Positions 24,701 to 37,000 of a stretch of DNA of 64,000 bases are shown here, one piece after another; position 1 is the first letter of the stretch; each line of letters starts with the position of its first letter. Below the pieces are notes generated by a model. The model ran no database searches, was not told where the DNA came from, and saw nothing but the letters and a program-made list of their open reading frames with translations. The position numbers and the translations under genes are program-made. Source of the stretch: Tetrahymena elliotti 4EA (taxonomy: Eukaryota; Ciliophora; Oligohymenophorea; Hymenostomatida; Tetrahymenidae); contig JH720306.1 in assembly GCA_000231825.2 (NCBI GenBank), positions 20,330 through 84,329 of the forward strand, in the 5' to 3' direction.

Positions 24701-25995
24701 ATGATTCTATGAGTATTCAGATTAAGTATTAAATTAGTATTCTTCTTATTGATGATAGACTTCTTCTTCACCTTGTTATTGTTAGTATTCTTATTCATCT
24801 TGATTTTCTTATTCTAGATCATCTTACATTTCTTATTCGTATTATTATTATTAATCTTCTTGGATACTTCCTTCATCGTTTTAAGTTTCTTAAAGTCTTT
24901 TGCGGAGAGTGCTCTCTTCGTTTTCATTGACTTCAACTTATTAGTGTTGAACTGATTATTATTGCATTTAGAAAACACTTTAATTCTCTCCTTCATTGTA
25001 TTCAGTGTTAACTTATTCACATCTAGATTGGGAAGTATTAGCATAAGATTATTAAAGCTATTATTAAGCGTAGCCATCAGCATGGACATCTTCTTAATCA
25101 TAGACATTTTAATTTGATTATTTTAAGGGGGAATTAGTGTTGTTTAATTCTTGGATTTATTAATTTTAAGGACGTCTAAAAGGACTCATTTTTTGAGGGT
25201 TTTGATTCTATTATTTTAACTACTATTCATATTACTATTAATGCATCAATTATTATTGCTATTGTCTCATTTACATCTACAACTGTTATTACATTCTTTG
25301 TTGTTCAAAAGTAAATTGCTTTTTTTTTAAATTAAAAATTAATATTCCCTTCATAAAAGCATAAAAATTATTTACCATGTTTTCGTCTAATTATGGATTA
25401 TTTTATTGCACATTAAGAGCATCACTAAATGTTTTCTGTTATCTGTAAACGGAGTCTTATTCGGTCTTTCTGCTTTAGCGTTAATCTCCAAAATTTGGTT
25501 AAAGATTAACTTGAGAGCCCTTTTAGTTCGGAGGAGGTGCAATGCTATTATTAGAAGTAGGAGTTTAACCGCCTCTGAATTTAGACTTATTAATGTATTT
25601 TCTAAGATCAAGAGTCAAACTTGAAATATCTTTTTGTAATAATGAATTATTTAAATAAAAGATCCAATGATATAAAATAACAATTTTTAAAAAACAATCA
25701 TGGAATCTGAAAGAAATAAAAGTAAAACAAATAATAAAAAATGAATGAAAATTTTAAATATATTGATTTAGATTATTACTTCTTTCAAAATTTAAAAATT
25801 CTTAATAGTTCAATTAAAGAACGAAAAATAATTAATAAAAAATCAAGAAATTCTCCTTTAATATAATAATAAACTAAATAGAAATTTAATTATTTATTTA
25901 CCTTGCTTCTTTTTATGCTTCTAAATAATCTCTTCTACTTCCTATCCTTAACCATCCTTAATAAGATTTCTCAAATTCAATCTGTCATCCTTCAT
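21738..25995 (-). CDS. Large Q/E-rich protein with three C-terminal EF-hands
   Basis: Likely calcium-responsive scaffold or cytoskeletal protein; role inferred. Minus-strand exons are 25995-25902, 25629-25376, 25318-22967, 22889-22227, 22176-21962, 21908-21846 and 21786-21738; 1229 residues. Residues about 110-400 are extremely rich in Q and E. A middle part (400-1000) is less biased, with many S, N and R. The C-terminus carries three EF-hand loops: DINQDQVLEANE (1120-1131), DVDRKGFITRLE (1158-1169) and DVEQKGYLTYWE (1199-1210). Loop one has acid or amide ligands at positions 1, 3, 5 and 12. Loops two and three have Lys at position 5, so their calcium affinity may be weak. The splice at 21961/21909 is required to reveal loop three. 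The first exon is joined by a 272-bp intron and is the least certain part. I do not recognise an orthologue. Confidence 0.87.
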
Positions 25996-26176
25996 AATTT
26001 CTATTCATTTTAAATAAAATATTTAAATATACTCTCTCTATTCTTTTTATCAATCTCTTTTTATTTTAATGGCAATGATTGATATCAAATATTATTACAT
26101 GTGCACTTTTCCAATAAAGTGAGTAACTCCATTTGCTCATGCTTAGAAATGCCTTTTGTTGCTACTGTTTTGGCAT
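25985..26176 (-). other. Candidate upstream ORF overlapping the EF-hand gene start
   Basis: On the minus strand an ATG at 26176 opens 63 codons (start MPKQQQQKAFLSMSKWSYS) and ends at a TGA just inside the EF-hand coding sequence, in another frame. Its first 90 bases lie in a patch with clearly higher G+C than the surroundings. It could be an upstream ORF, an alternative first exon or simply a promoter-proximal conserved sequence. No family is recognised. Confidence 0.3.
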
Positions 26177-28065
26177 TTGTGGCCACTACTGCCACCTTTT
26201 AATTTGCGCCAGGGATTTACTATGCTGAATTTTGAGATTTCTAATTCAAAGCTTTGTTGAAATTTTTGAGCATTTTAATTTCTTTTTTCTTTATTTTCTG
26301 TTGATTTTTAATATTTTTTTTTAATTTAAACGTTAATCAAAAATAGAATGAATTTTCTATTTAAATTAATGAAAAAATTCAAAACACAAAACACGATATA
26401 AATTTTACAAATAATTATAAATTGAAAAATTTGTTAATATTTCTATTGTCTTCTGTTTAAAGAATTCTATCTCATACATTTATTTGAAATCAATATATTA
26501 TTATATTTCATCACTTTTATTGTTTATCTATGTTTGATGTTAATACATAAGTATATGAAAAATTATTTAAACTGTTAGAAATTAATTAGGCAAGTAAATT
26601 TATAATTTTGTATTTCAAATCCATAGTTAAATAAAATGCTTAATAATTCATAAAATATTTTAAAGTTTTATTCAAAATATTTTAATCTTATTAACAAAAT
26701 TATTATTGATGTAAAAAAATTAACTTCTTCAGTTTATTTTTAAATAAACTAGTTTTTATCTGCCAACTATTTTTTTTTCATAAATTTTCTATTTTCAATT
26801 CACATTTTCAATCTCAATTCTCATTTTTAGAAGAAAATTTATTATTATTTTTGGGTAGTTTAAAATTAATTGCTATTCAAATTATATTAAGTTAAAATTA
26901 AAATAATTTCTAAAATTTTGAATATAAATACTCTCTTTTTTAAGTTAAGTTATCCATTTTTAAAAATGTTTGTCTAACGAGTTTTAAAAATTTGAAGAAA
27001 AAAATCAAAGACTATTCAAAACAAATAATTAATACTTTTCTATTAAAGAAGACCATTAAATTCCTTTTTAGTAATATCTAAAATGAATAATTTCAAAAAT
27101 ATTAAAAATAATATTATAATTTCAGATATTAAGATATTAAAGAAAAAACAAAATATTTAAATTATTAAGAATATAGATACTTGTAAAATATTTTACTCCT
27201 CATCCTACTTTAATATTTAATTACTTTATTGCAAATTAACATAATTCATGAACTATTTGAAAAACTTTTAAAAGATCAAAAACAATCAGGGATATGAAAT
27301 TAAAATATCTAAATTTATTTTAAATCTAAAATGATATTAAGAGGGTACGGTACGATGATTTGAAAACATCTTTTTTAGATCATCTTTTCTTTATCTTTTA
27401 AAATCCTAATTATTTAAAAAAATTAATTTAACTAATATTAAAAATCAATTATTTATTAAATACTTAATTCAAAATATTCTTTTACTTTTTGGATTTTATT
27501 AATTGAAATTTATTTTATTAAATAAAAGTAAAATTAAAAAAAATAAAAGTCTTTATTTGAATGTTTTTTTGATTTGTTTTAAAAAATGAAAAATTAATCT
27601 AATTGTTTTTTGACTGTTTTTGACAAATGTGAATTAAAGCAAATTTTAAATGTATGTATTCAGCTTATAATTTCATTAAATTTCAATTTTTTAATAGAAG
27701 ATATATGGTATAAATATTTTGATCATCACCATCATCAAATAGACTGAAAAAAATATTTTTATTTGAATTAAGACAAAATTGATTTATTATTAGCAAGTAG
27801 AATTAAAAAGTTATTTGGTTTTTTATTTTTGAAAAACAAAAATATTATTGTGTTTAGTCATTTTAATTGCTCATTGTGAGTATTTGAATCTAATTTTTTT
27901 AGATAAATAAATGAAAAAGATTCATCTCATTTGATAAATTAAGCCCAAAGGTTAAAATTTAATTGAATTAATTATTTATTTAATAATTAAATAGCAGTAT
28001 ACAAAGTATTATTATTATTTACTAATCGCAAGCAAGTAAGCAACAATAGTTAATAACAAGCAAAT
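25996..28065. other. Divergent promoter region between EF-hand and helicase genes
   Basis: Mostly very AT-rich. The exception is a GC-richer island at about 26085-26235, directly upstream of the EF-hand gene on its strand, listed separately. The right part leads into the helicase promoter and has no visible coding frame. Confidence 0.5.
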
Positions 28066-30753
28066 ATGAGTCACTAAACAAATTAAGACTGGAGCAAATG
28101 GGATTTAATTCATCCCTAAGTTCTTTAATCTCTTAAAGAGAATAATTTCAATAATCCTACTGAAATTTAGGCTTATGTTTTGAATACTTATAGAAATTAT
28201 AATGATTTTTTGATTGCATCTCAAACAGTAAATATTGTTCTACAATAATAATTTTTCAGCAGAATATAGATAAATAATTTAAGTATTCATTCATTTTATA
28301 TTTTAATAAAATAGGGTTCTGGTAAGACTTTGAGTTTTGGTATTCCAATAGTCAGTGAAATTCTTTATGACAAGTCTGGTGCATTTACTGAGAAAAAAAA
28401 AGATCCTAAGAAAAAGGAAAAGTATATTAGATGCTTAATTATTGCTCCAACTAGAGAATTAGTTCTTCAAATTGAAAAACATCTCAATTAGATTAGTTAG
28501 AACTCTAAAGAATAAATTAGAATAGGTAGTATAGTTGGTGGTATTTCAAAAGAAAAGCAAAGAAGAATTCTTAGTTATATTCCTGATATTTTAATTGCAA
28601 CTCCTGGTCGTCTTTGGGATATGATTGATAATTATGAACACGAGTGTTTAGATTAATTGCATTTGATCGATTATTTAGTTTTAGATGAAGCTGATAGAAT
28701 GGTTGAATTAGGTCATTTCGATGAATTAGATAAAATTCTTGAAAAGGTTTATAATAAGGGTGAAGTAGTTGAAAATAAAGGTGAAATTTAGAAACTCAAC
28801 CAATTAATTAAAGAAAAGAAAACAAAAACAATTTAGTTTACTACAAAGGCAGAACTTCCTCAATCTTCTAAAAATAAATTAGATCAAATTGGTGAAAATG
28901 AAGTCTTGACTTTGTCTGGTGATGATGCCAAGAAATTCTTTGCATCTCTTAAAAAGAATAATTAATTAGATTAAAATGAACTCAAAGGCATCAATCTTGA
29001 TTTTCTTGATGATGAGAACTACATTAATTCTACTTAAGACAAAGACTCATAGGACGATGGTGAAGAAGATGAAGGAGAAGGAGAAGATAATGAAGATGAT
29101 TTCGAAGATGTTGAAGAAGATGAAGGAGAAGAAGAAGGTAATGAAGATATGGAAGAGGAAGAAGATGAAAACGATTTAGAAGATTAAGAAGATGAAGAAA
29201 TTGGAGATGATGTTGATGAAGAAAATGAGGAAGAAGATGAAGAAAATGATGAGAAAGAAGATGAAGAAAATGAAGGAGAAGGTGACCTTGATGAAAATAA
29301 AGATTAGTTAGATGGTGATAACTAAGATGTATAAGATGAAGAAGGAGAAGAAAACGATGAAGATTTAGAAGGTTTAAATATTTTGAAACCAAAAAGAAAC
29401 AATAAATTGAAAGTTTTCTTAGTTAGTGCTACATTGACTAAATAGTTTGCTGGTAACAAACATAAAGTGAAAGTATTATCTAAAAAGGAAAAGAAAAAAC
29501 TAAACAAGGAAAAGAAGGAGAAGAAGAAATCAAAAGAAGAAGAAAGAGAAGAAAAAGTGATTCCTAAGATGGAAGCATTAATGAATAAGGTTAAGTTTAC
29601 TGGTAAATACAAGGTTATTGATTTAACTTAAACAATGTTGATTCCAAAGAACTTAAAGGAATGCAAAACAGTTTGTGTTGAAGAAGATAAGGTTCTTTAT
29701 CTTTACCACTATTTGTAGCAAAGACCTAATGAAAATGTTATCATTTTCACTAATTCTATTTCTTATGCTAAAAAAATTGTTCATTTATTGGAAATCTTAG
29801 GAATGAAGGTTCTCTGTTTGCACTCTGAAATGCAATAACGTTAACGTCTTAAAAAGCTTGATTAATTCAAGTCTGGATAGGTATAAAAATAAATATTATT
29901 ATTGAAGTTTATTGAATTTTATTTTAAAATTAGTACAAAATTTTAGTTTCTACTGATGTAGCTGCTAGAGGTTTAGATATTCCTTCTGTTTAAAATGTTG
30001 TTCATTACTAAGTTCCTTTAGATATTGATACATATATTCATAGAAGTGGTAGAACTGCTCGTATTGGAAAGGCAGGTACTTGCTATACTTTGATTGGTCC
30101 TAAGGATGGCTAAAGATTCCAAAAGATTATCAAGCAATTAGATAAGGAATAGGGTATTTAAAATATTGAAATTAATCACACAGAAAGAGATAAGATTAGT
30201 AAAAGATTTTATTTGGATGATGAATATTTTATTAAAATTTTAATTTGTTAAAACAGGAATTCTCATCGATAGTGCTCAATAGCTTGAAAAAAGTGATTTT
30301 CTTGTTAGATAAAAGTAAGTTGAAAAGGCCTGGTACAGTAAAAATGCAAAATTAGCAGAAATTGAAGTAGATGAAGAAATTAAGAATGAATTAAATATTA
30401 TTAAAGAGGATTTATCCAAGAAGAGAGTAGTCATGAAGCAAGATAGATAAGAATTCAAAAAGATTAAAGAAGATATTAAGGAAATTCATAGAAAGCCAAA
30501 CAACATGTTCCTTGAGCCATCTCAAATTCAAAAATATTTAGAAAGAATAGAACAACAAAAGCTTAGTAAGAGCAAGAATAAATCTTAACAAAAAGATTAA
30601 AATAAATAGTAATAATAATAGTAACAATAACAATAAAAACCTGGAAAAGGAAACAAGTTCCAAAAATTCAATAACAAAAATGGAGGAAATAAAAATTAAA
30701 ATAATAACAAGTCAGATAAATTTAATAAAAAGAGAAGAAATTCCTAAAGATGA
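28066..30753 (+). CDS. DEAD-box RNA helicase, DDX24/Mak5 type
   Basis: ATP-dependent RNA helicase; in yeast and animals this subfamily acts in nucleolar 60S ribosome assembly. Exons are 28066-28227, 28315-29880, 29934-30198 and 30257-30753; 829 residues. Motifs in order: Q motif PTEIQA; motif I SQTGSGKT (52-59); Ia PTRELVLQ; Ib TPGRL; II DEAD (178-181); III SAT (425-427); IV VIIFTNS; V TDVAARGLDIP; VI HRSGRTAR (612-619). The spacing between motifs II and III is about 245 residues because of a very acidic E/D insertion followed by a K-rich block; Mak5/DDX24 proteins also carry an insertion here. The motif LCLHSEMQQRQRLKKLDQF and the post-helicase QQLEKSDFLVRQKQVEKAW are typical of this subfamily. 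The tail is Q/K/N-rich. Confidence 0.94.
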
Positions 30754-31968
30754 TCAACAAACAAGCACATCATTAGTTTTTATTATTTATTTCTTTTTTG
30801 TAATTCTTTGTTTTCCACATTTAAGATTTAATTCAATAATCTAACAAAAATTTCAATATTTTTCAGAAATAACTTGATAAAATCTATAAATTATATGTAA
30901 ATCATTAAATTTACTTTCATTTTAAGATTACTAAAATTGGAAAGGATATTAAAGATTATGTTTATATATTTGAAGATTTAATTGAAAAAATAGAAAATTA
31001 TTGTCACATAATCTATCTTTCAACTTTGATATTTCATTATTAATTTGAATATAGTTGATTTTTAAGTTTTGAATTCCACCAGAACTATTTTTTAATACTA
31101 AATAAATTACTAACTTTTATAAAAAATGTTTGATTTTGTTATCCTTAAATCAATAAATTTTAGAAATTTTTGTATCATTTATTTGTAAGTTATATTAAAC
31201 ATAACTTAATTAATTGAATCAATCAGCAAATCTATTTGATAAATTATTTTAAATTTAAAGATTGAAAATATATTTAATCATCATCTATCTAGATAGATAC
31301 ATTTTTATTTTCCTAACAAACTGTTTAATATTTTAAATGCTTACCAAATCTGAAAGATAATTTTTTTAATTGAAGAAATTTGTTTTAAAATTAATTTTAT
31401 TTTAGGAAAATAAAAATTTTTAATAGATTGAAAAAGAATTATAATTCACATCATTTTTGCATCTACTTACTGAAAATAGTAAAAAAAGGATATAATATGA
31501 ACTATTTATAACAGTTTAATATGTTTGATATTGATAGATAGTGAATATGGTGTCAATAGAAAGTTTGTGAAGCAGATAGAAGAAGATACTGTTTAGTTTA
31601 GAAGTAAGTATTTATTTTAGTTTAAGTTTATTTAAATTAAGTAGAAGAAGTGGTTTAAGCAAATTTAAGAGAATTTTGAATAATTAATATAAATCAACAA
31701 GTAACTATTATTCTTGTAGCTACACGTAAAATATAATGAGATTGACATCAATTTCTTAAATAATTTAATAACAAAGAAAGTTTTGTAAATCTTCTCTTTT
31801 TTTCAAACCAAATAAAACCTAACAAGCAAGCAAACAAACAAACAAAACCTACCTACATAGATAACAATCAAATTAAAACAATAAAACTTTATAAATTATA
31901 ATTAGATACATTAATTAAAAATCTTTAAATTAATTCAAGTAGGAGAAAACTTAAAAAATCAAATAAGA
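30754..31968. other. Intergenic region; frame open upstream of the SDF2-like start
   Basis: AT-rich. From about 31502 to 31968 the frame of the next gene stays free of TGA for some 155 codons, and 31540-31610 looks weakly coding. The gene's signal peptide argues for the start at 31969, so I treat this as 5' UTR or an unresolved upstream exon. Confidence 0.4.
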
Positions 31969-33229
31969 ATGAAGGTTTATTTAATTAGCTTTTTAATCTT
32001 AGCTTCTGTTTTTGTATATTGCCATGAGCATCCTACAAAGGAAGATATATAAAATGAACTAAGTATACAATATTAGCAATAGATTACATTAAAATAAGAC
32101 TTTATTTTTGAATAAATTAATATTAGACCAAAAATCGATTTATTATGGATCAACTCTTAGAATTAGAAATTAAAATTCAAGACATCAGTAACAAAATTTT
32201 ATCATATTTATTCAAGAAGTATAAAATATTCATTTCAATAAATAGCTTGTTCAGTATGGATGTCTCCTATGGTTCTGGTTCAAGAGGCTAGGTCGTTACT
32301 GGTATTTTTTACATTTATTTTAATTGCAAATTCATCTTAAAATGAATTATTTCAAATAGCCACTGAAAGTGACAGTGAAATGGGCAGCTATTTCACAATC
32401 AAGCATGGACATGGAAAGCAAATTTAAACATTTAGTAAATCGATTTAAAATAAAGAGATTTATTGCTAAAAAAATATTTTGTTAAACATTTTAGCCAACA
32501 CTGTTAAATGTGGAGATGTTATTCGTCTTGAACACATTAACACAGGAAAGAACTTATATGGTTCTAATCATGCTTCACCTGTTAGCAATAAATTAGAAGT
32601 AATTAAATAAGCTTTTTTATTAATTGAATTTGAATTGATTGATTAATTAATTTTAAAATAGATTTCTGCTTAAGGATAAAATGGAGAAAGTGATGGAAGT
32701 ATATTTTTATTTTGTTCTTATTTAAAAAAGTATGTCTAAAATAAATGTAAATGAATAATAATAGATGATAACTTTGTAATTGAATGTATTGGATAATAGA
32801 AAGGTTCAGATTTATAAGGAAAAACTGAATTCTAACTTCAACACTTAAACACTAGTCAATTTTTAACAGCTAGCAGAAGATACTCTTTTAACAGAAATAA
32901 CTGTGGTTTTAACTGTCCAATTATGGATCATTTAGAAGTATCTTGCTAAAGATCAAAGGATAATGAAACAAAATGGAAAATTGTTGGAGTAAATAATTAT
33001 ATTTAGGTTAATCAATAGGTGTTAAATAGCTTATTCTATATTAAATTAATAGGGTATTATCTTGCAAAAGAGCTAGTTCTCTAATGATAATGATAGCGAT
33101 CCTTTAAATGGTTATGATGATGACGATGATGATGAAGAACATTATAACCCATCTTCAAAACCCAAAAAAGATAATGTTGAGGATGATGGATATGAAGAAG
33201 TTAATTTCAACAGAAGAGACGACCTTTGA
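31969..33229 (+). CDS. SDF2-like MIR-domain protein of the endoplasmic reticulum
   Basis: Expected in the ER lumen, where SDF2 proteins work with DnaJ-type chaperones in folding and with O-mannosylation. Exons are 31969-32062, 32127-32187, 32246-32301, 32360-32434, 32495-32598, 32662-32698, 32765-32988 and 33053-33229; 275 residues. A signal peptide (MKVYLISFLILASVFVYC) is followed by three MIR motifs. Diagnostic blocks are MDVSYGSGSRGQVVTA, CGDVIRLEHINTGKNLYG, HASPVSNKLEISAQGQNG, LQHLNTSQFLTASRRYSFN and MDHLEVSC, in the order seen in SDF2. After the MIR region there is an added 50-residue tail rich in D/E that ends RDDL, resembling the C-terminal retrieval signals (KDEL/HDEL) of SDF2L1-type proteins. 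Seven short introns all keep phase. Animal SDF2 is about 211 residues, so the tail is the main difference. Confidence 0.93.
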
Positions 33230-34034
33230 TTTTTATTTTAATTTTGAGTTTGAATATTATGTTTATAACCAATCAACTACTTTGTAGCTCTTTAAATATT
33301 TTAAAAACTATCATTTATTGTAGTTACATTATTTGACTATGTAAATATTATCTTAAAATCTACTTTAATCTTAAGCATATTTATATTTTAAAACTAAAAA
33401 CAAACTAATGTAATCATTAAAAGTTATAAAGAGTTATTTAAAAAATTGACCAACTGTAAAATATATTTTTAGCAATAAAAAAATCTGATCATTTAAAATG
33501 AATCAAAATTATATTTATTAAATTTCTATGAAAGATTTATCAATATTCTTAATTAAATAAAATATTTTTTTCAATCTTCAAAATTCAAAAAACTAATTTT
33601 AGTGAAATTTCCTAAAGATTGATTGATTCTAATTTTGAAAAAAATAAGATTTGATGATTTTACTTAGTTAATATTTGAGAATCTCATTCTATTTAAAAAC
33701 CATTCAATCAAATTTAAAAGTATGTTTTTGTCCTGGCTGATAAAATAAATATCCAAAAAATCAATAAATTCATCTTATTTAATTAATGATTTCACTAGTA
33801 TTATCAAATAAAATTGATATTTAGAAAAAATAAATGGCTATTAAAATTTTAAAAAATTTATTTTTAAAATGTTTTATCTTTTTTTAGATACAAAAGTAAA
33901 GTTCTATTTGTTAATTTAGTTTGAATTTGAAAAATAATTCTTTGAATGAGAATTTCAATATTTTAATTGAACAAATTAAAAGAATAAAATACATCAAACT
34001 AAATTTAAGAAAGTGAGTGAGTTTTAATTATAAT
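33230..34034. other. Intergenic gap between convergent genes
   Basis: Very AT-rich 3' flanks of the SDF2-like and pecanex genes. No coding frame or structured element seen. Confidence 0.5.
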
Positions 34035-37000
34035 TCAATATTTAATTAAGGTTGGGCCTGAATAAAATGGTGCATAACCTAGAGGCTCTTCAGAGTTTTG
34101 AATGATAAGATTTCTAAAGAATTATTCATGAGTTTGAATAGAATATCTTTCATCATCGTCATTAGTTGCATAGTAAAGCTCGAAAGCAAGGTTAGCCCAT
34201 ATACTTGTGACAACATTTTCATCAAGAGTAAACAAGTTACAGTTAATTTCTTTATATTAACTTCTAAAAATACTAACTGCTCTTTCTGCATGATTAAAGT
34301 ATAGGGACCACAAGCAATTAACTTCTCTATCTATTGCATCACTCCAGTCGTGGTCAGTTCCCATACCAATTTAACAATCTGTATCATTTTCTTTGATTGA
34401 GTCAAGCAAATCTTAATTTTAAATGTCATCTAAAGAACCCATAATAGCAAATGTGTCATATGCAATTTTTATTGCATAGCGAATAGATTTTAACATGATC
34501 AGATGAATTTTTGTGAAATCTATATTTTTAGGAGCATTTTTGAAGATTCTAATTTGTTGAATATTGTGACTGTCTTTAAAGTTTTTAAAGAGTAGCTCTT
34601 AATCTATTTATTGCTTATCAAAATTACTATCATTTGTTAGGAAGCTATATAATAAATAAACAAGTTTTTGAATCTTTTCCATTTATTTAGAGACATTTCC
34701 ATTTGATAACTCTTTAGGAGATCTCTCACCACTTACCCTAGTATTGGACTAAGAGGAATTACTTCCTCCAGGTACATTGTTTTTTATATTAGTATTCAAT
34801 CGTTAGTTTTAATTTATGTTTTAGCTATCGTTTAATTCATCTTCAAGATTAAGCTTCATCATAGGAGGTGCTTAAGCTTTTGGACGTTTATCATTTAACA
34901 AATCAGCCAAGAAATCATCTAAATCATCTTAATCTTCTGACTATAAATTTAATTGTTTTTTGGCATTATCAGCATTGTAATTTTAATTTTAGTCAGGCTT
35001 CAACTTGCTATCTGAGGCCTACTACATAGATTAATGAAGAAGTGAATTGTTATTATTGTTGTTATTAATGTTTTTATCAAAATTATTGTAATACTTTTCA
35101 TTTTAGACATTTTTAAGTTATCCTTTGGGTTAATTAACTTTTTAGTCATTATCTTCTTAAATCATTTTTTTAATGTAATTATCAATATCATCGTCATCTT
35201 CTTCAATTGGATTTATTTTTTATTTAGAAATATTTTATTGTTGTTATTGCATTTATTAAATAGGGGGTGTCTCTATGTTTTCTCTTTTAGGCTAAATGTT
35301 AAATTACTAAGAATTCAAAATAGGAGCTTAAATTTATTAGAAAAATTCTGAGTTGTTATTATTTTAAGTACTCATTGAGCCAACTCTTCCATTATTTTGA
35401 TTTTATGAAGTTACCCTACTAGCATTATTCAGAGCGGCCATTTAAAGTTAAGGATTACTTATTACAACACTGTTTGTGTTGGAAACAAATTGACTTTGAT
35501 TTTATGACCCTTGTTAATTATATTCTTTATTTAAGATATGATTTATATTGTTGTTTCCGCTAGCATTAACACCATTTTAGTTTTAATGGAAGTTTTGATT
35601 AAATTACTCATTTGGAGTTTTTATGTGTCTACTTTGAGCAAGATTATTCTCCAGTTCAATATTCATTTCTTTATTCTCAGCTTAATAATTTACAGGTTGA
35701 TTTCTACCATAATTTTAAAAGGGATTATTAATAGGAACTTTGATTTCCTTTTTTTCATAATTTTATTTTTATTTATTTGATTTAACTGATAATTCATCCA
35801 ACAAATCATCTAAATCATTTTTCTCATTTTATTAATTTGTGTTTTTATTTTTTATGTTTTATTAATTATTATTTTATTAGAATCCTAATTTATTTGAGTT
35901 ATTTTTACCCCAATCATCATCATTTAACATTATATTGTTATTTTAGTTCACTTTTGTATCTAATGGCTTATTGAAAGCAGGTTCTTAGCTTTTCTTATTT
36001 GTGTTGTTTTTGTTTTCAGCTTGTTTGACTTCAACAACTTTTTTATTATTAAAGAATCCATCTAAATCTTCATCTAAATTAAATCCAGCTTTTGCTTTAG
36101 GTGCATTCTTTGGGTTATCAAAATGAGCTACTTCTTTGTATTTCATTTACTGTAATTTTTTAATTGCTTCAGTGTACATGCTTTTCTTTGCAAAAGGATC
36201 AAATTAAATAAATGTGCTAAAAGAATTAGGGAATTTTTCAGTATGATAATGCTAGTTAACAACATAGTCACTATAATTTTAAAGCAATTTATCAATGACT
36301 TCTTCATCTTCTTGCATGCAAATTATTTAATTTGTAAAGTAAACTAACATTTTAATAAGAATATCTTTGAAACCTAAAACAAATCCACTATCAGTTATGA
36401 TCCCTGTAAATTAAAGCTAATTTTCTTCATATGCTTTTACTTTAAACTATTAAACAGGCTTTATTGATCCTAAATAATCTTTAAAGAAGCACATCTTTTT
36501 TACATAAGTTTCTTCAATAATTCTATCAATTTAGTTGGCTTCAATACTATGACAACTTGTCATTTCTTATGATTCTAATCCTCTTAGCTAAATAACTACA
36601 TAATTTTATCTTTATATAAAAGAATAAATTTAATAAAATCATATAATTTAATGAATGAATTACCCATTTTCTAATATTTAAACTGTAGCAAGATATTTTT
36701 CAATTCTAATCAAGAAGAATTCGCCAACTTAAATGTTTCTCTTTCTTAAAATCTAACTGAAAGATGGTTGAAAATTTTATAAAAACTTTTAATATAACAA
36801 ACTTTCTCCTGAGTTTTTCACCACTTACTTAACTTCAGGCCAGAATCTTTTTGGTCTTGGGAAGCCTATCAAATACAAAGGCAGACCTAAGAAAGGAAGA
36901 AAGGGAATATCTAAAATACTTGTAACACAAATACCTAATTTTAAATTAAAAATAAAATTAATATCTATCTCTAAAAATAAATAAAAATATATATTTACTT

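Noticed and set aside
29030..29392. Minus-strand Leu/His-rich ORF of 120 codons
   Set aside because: It is the reverse complement of the helicase's GAA/GAT-rich acidic insertion; the composition explains the missing stops.
35538..35780. Plus-strand Ile/Phe-rich ORF of 80 codons
   Set aside because: Antisense to the N/Q-rich insertion of the pecanex gene.
36563..36563. Minus-strand ATG as start of a separate 842-codon gene
   Set aside because: It falls inside the pecanex hallmark motif, and a clean 54-bp intron joins the upstream membrane part in the right phase.
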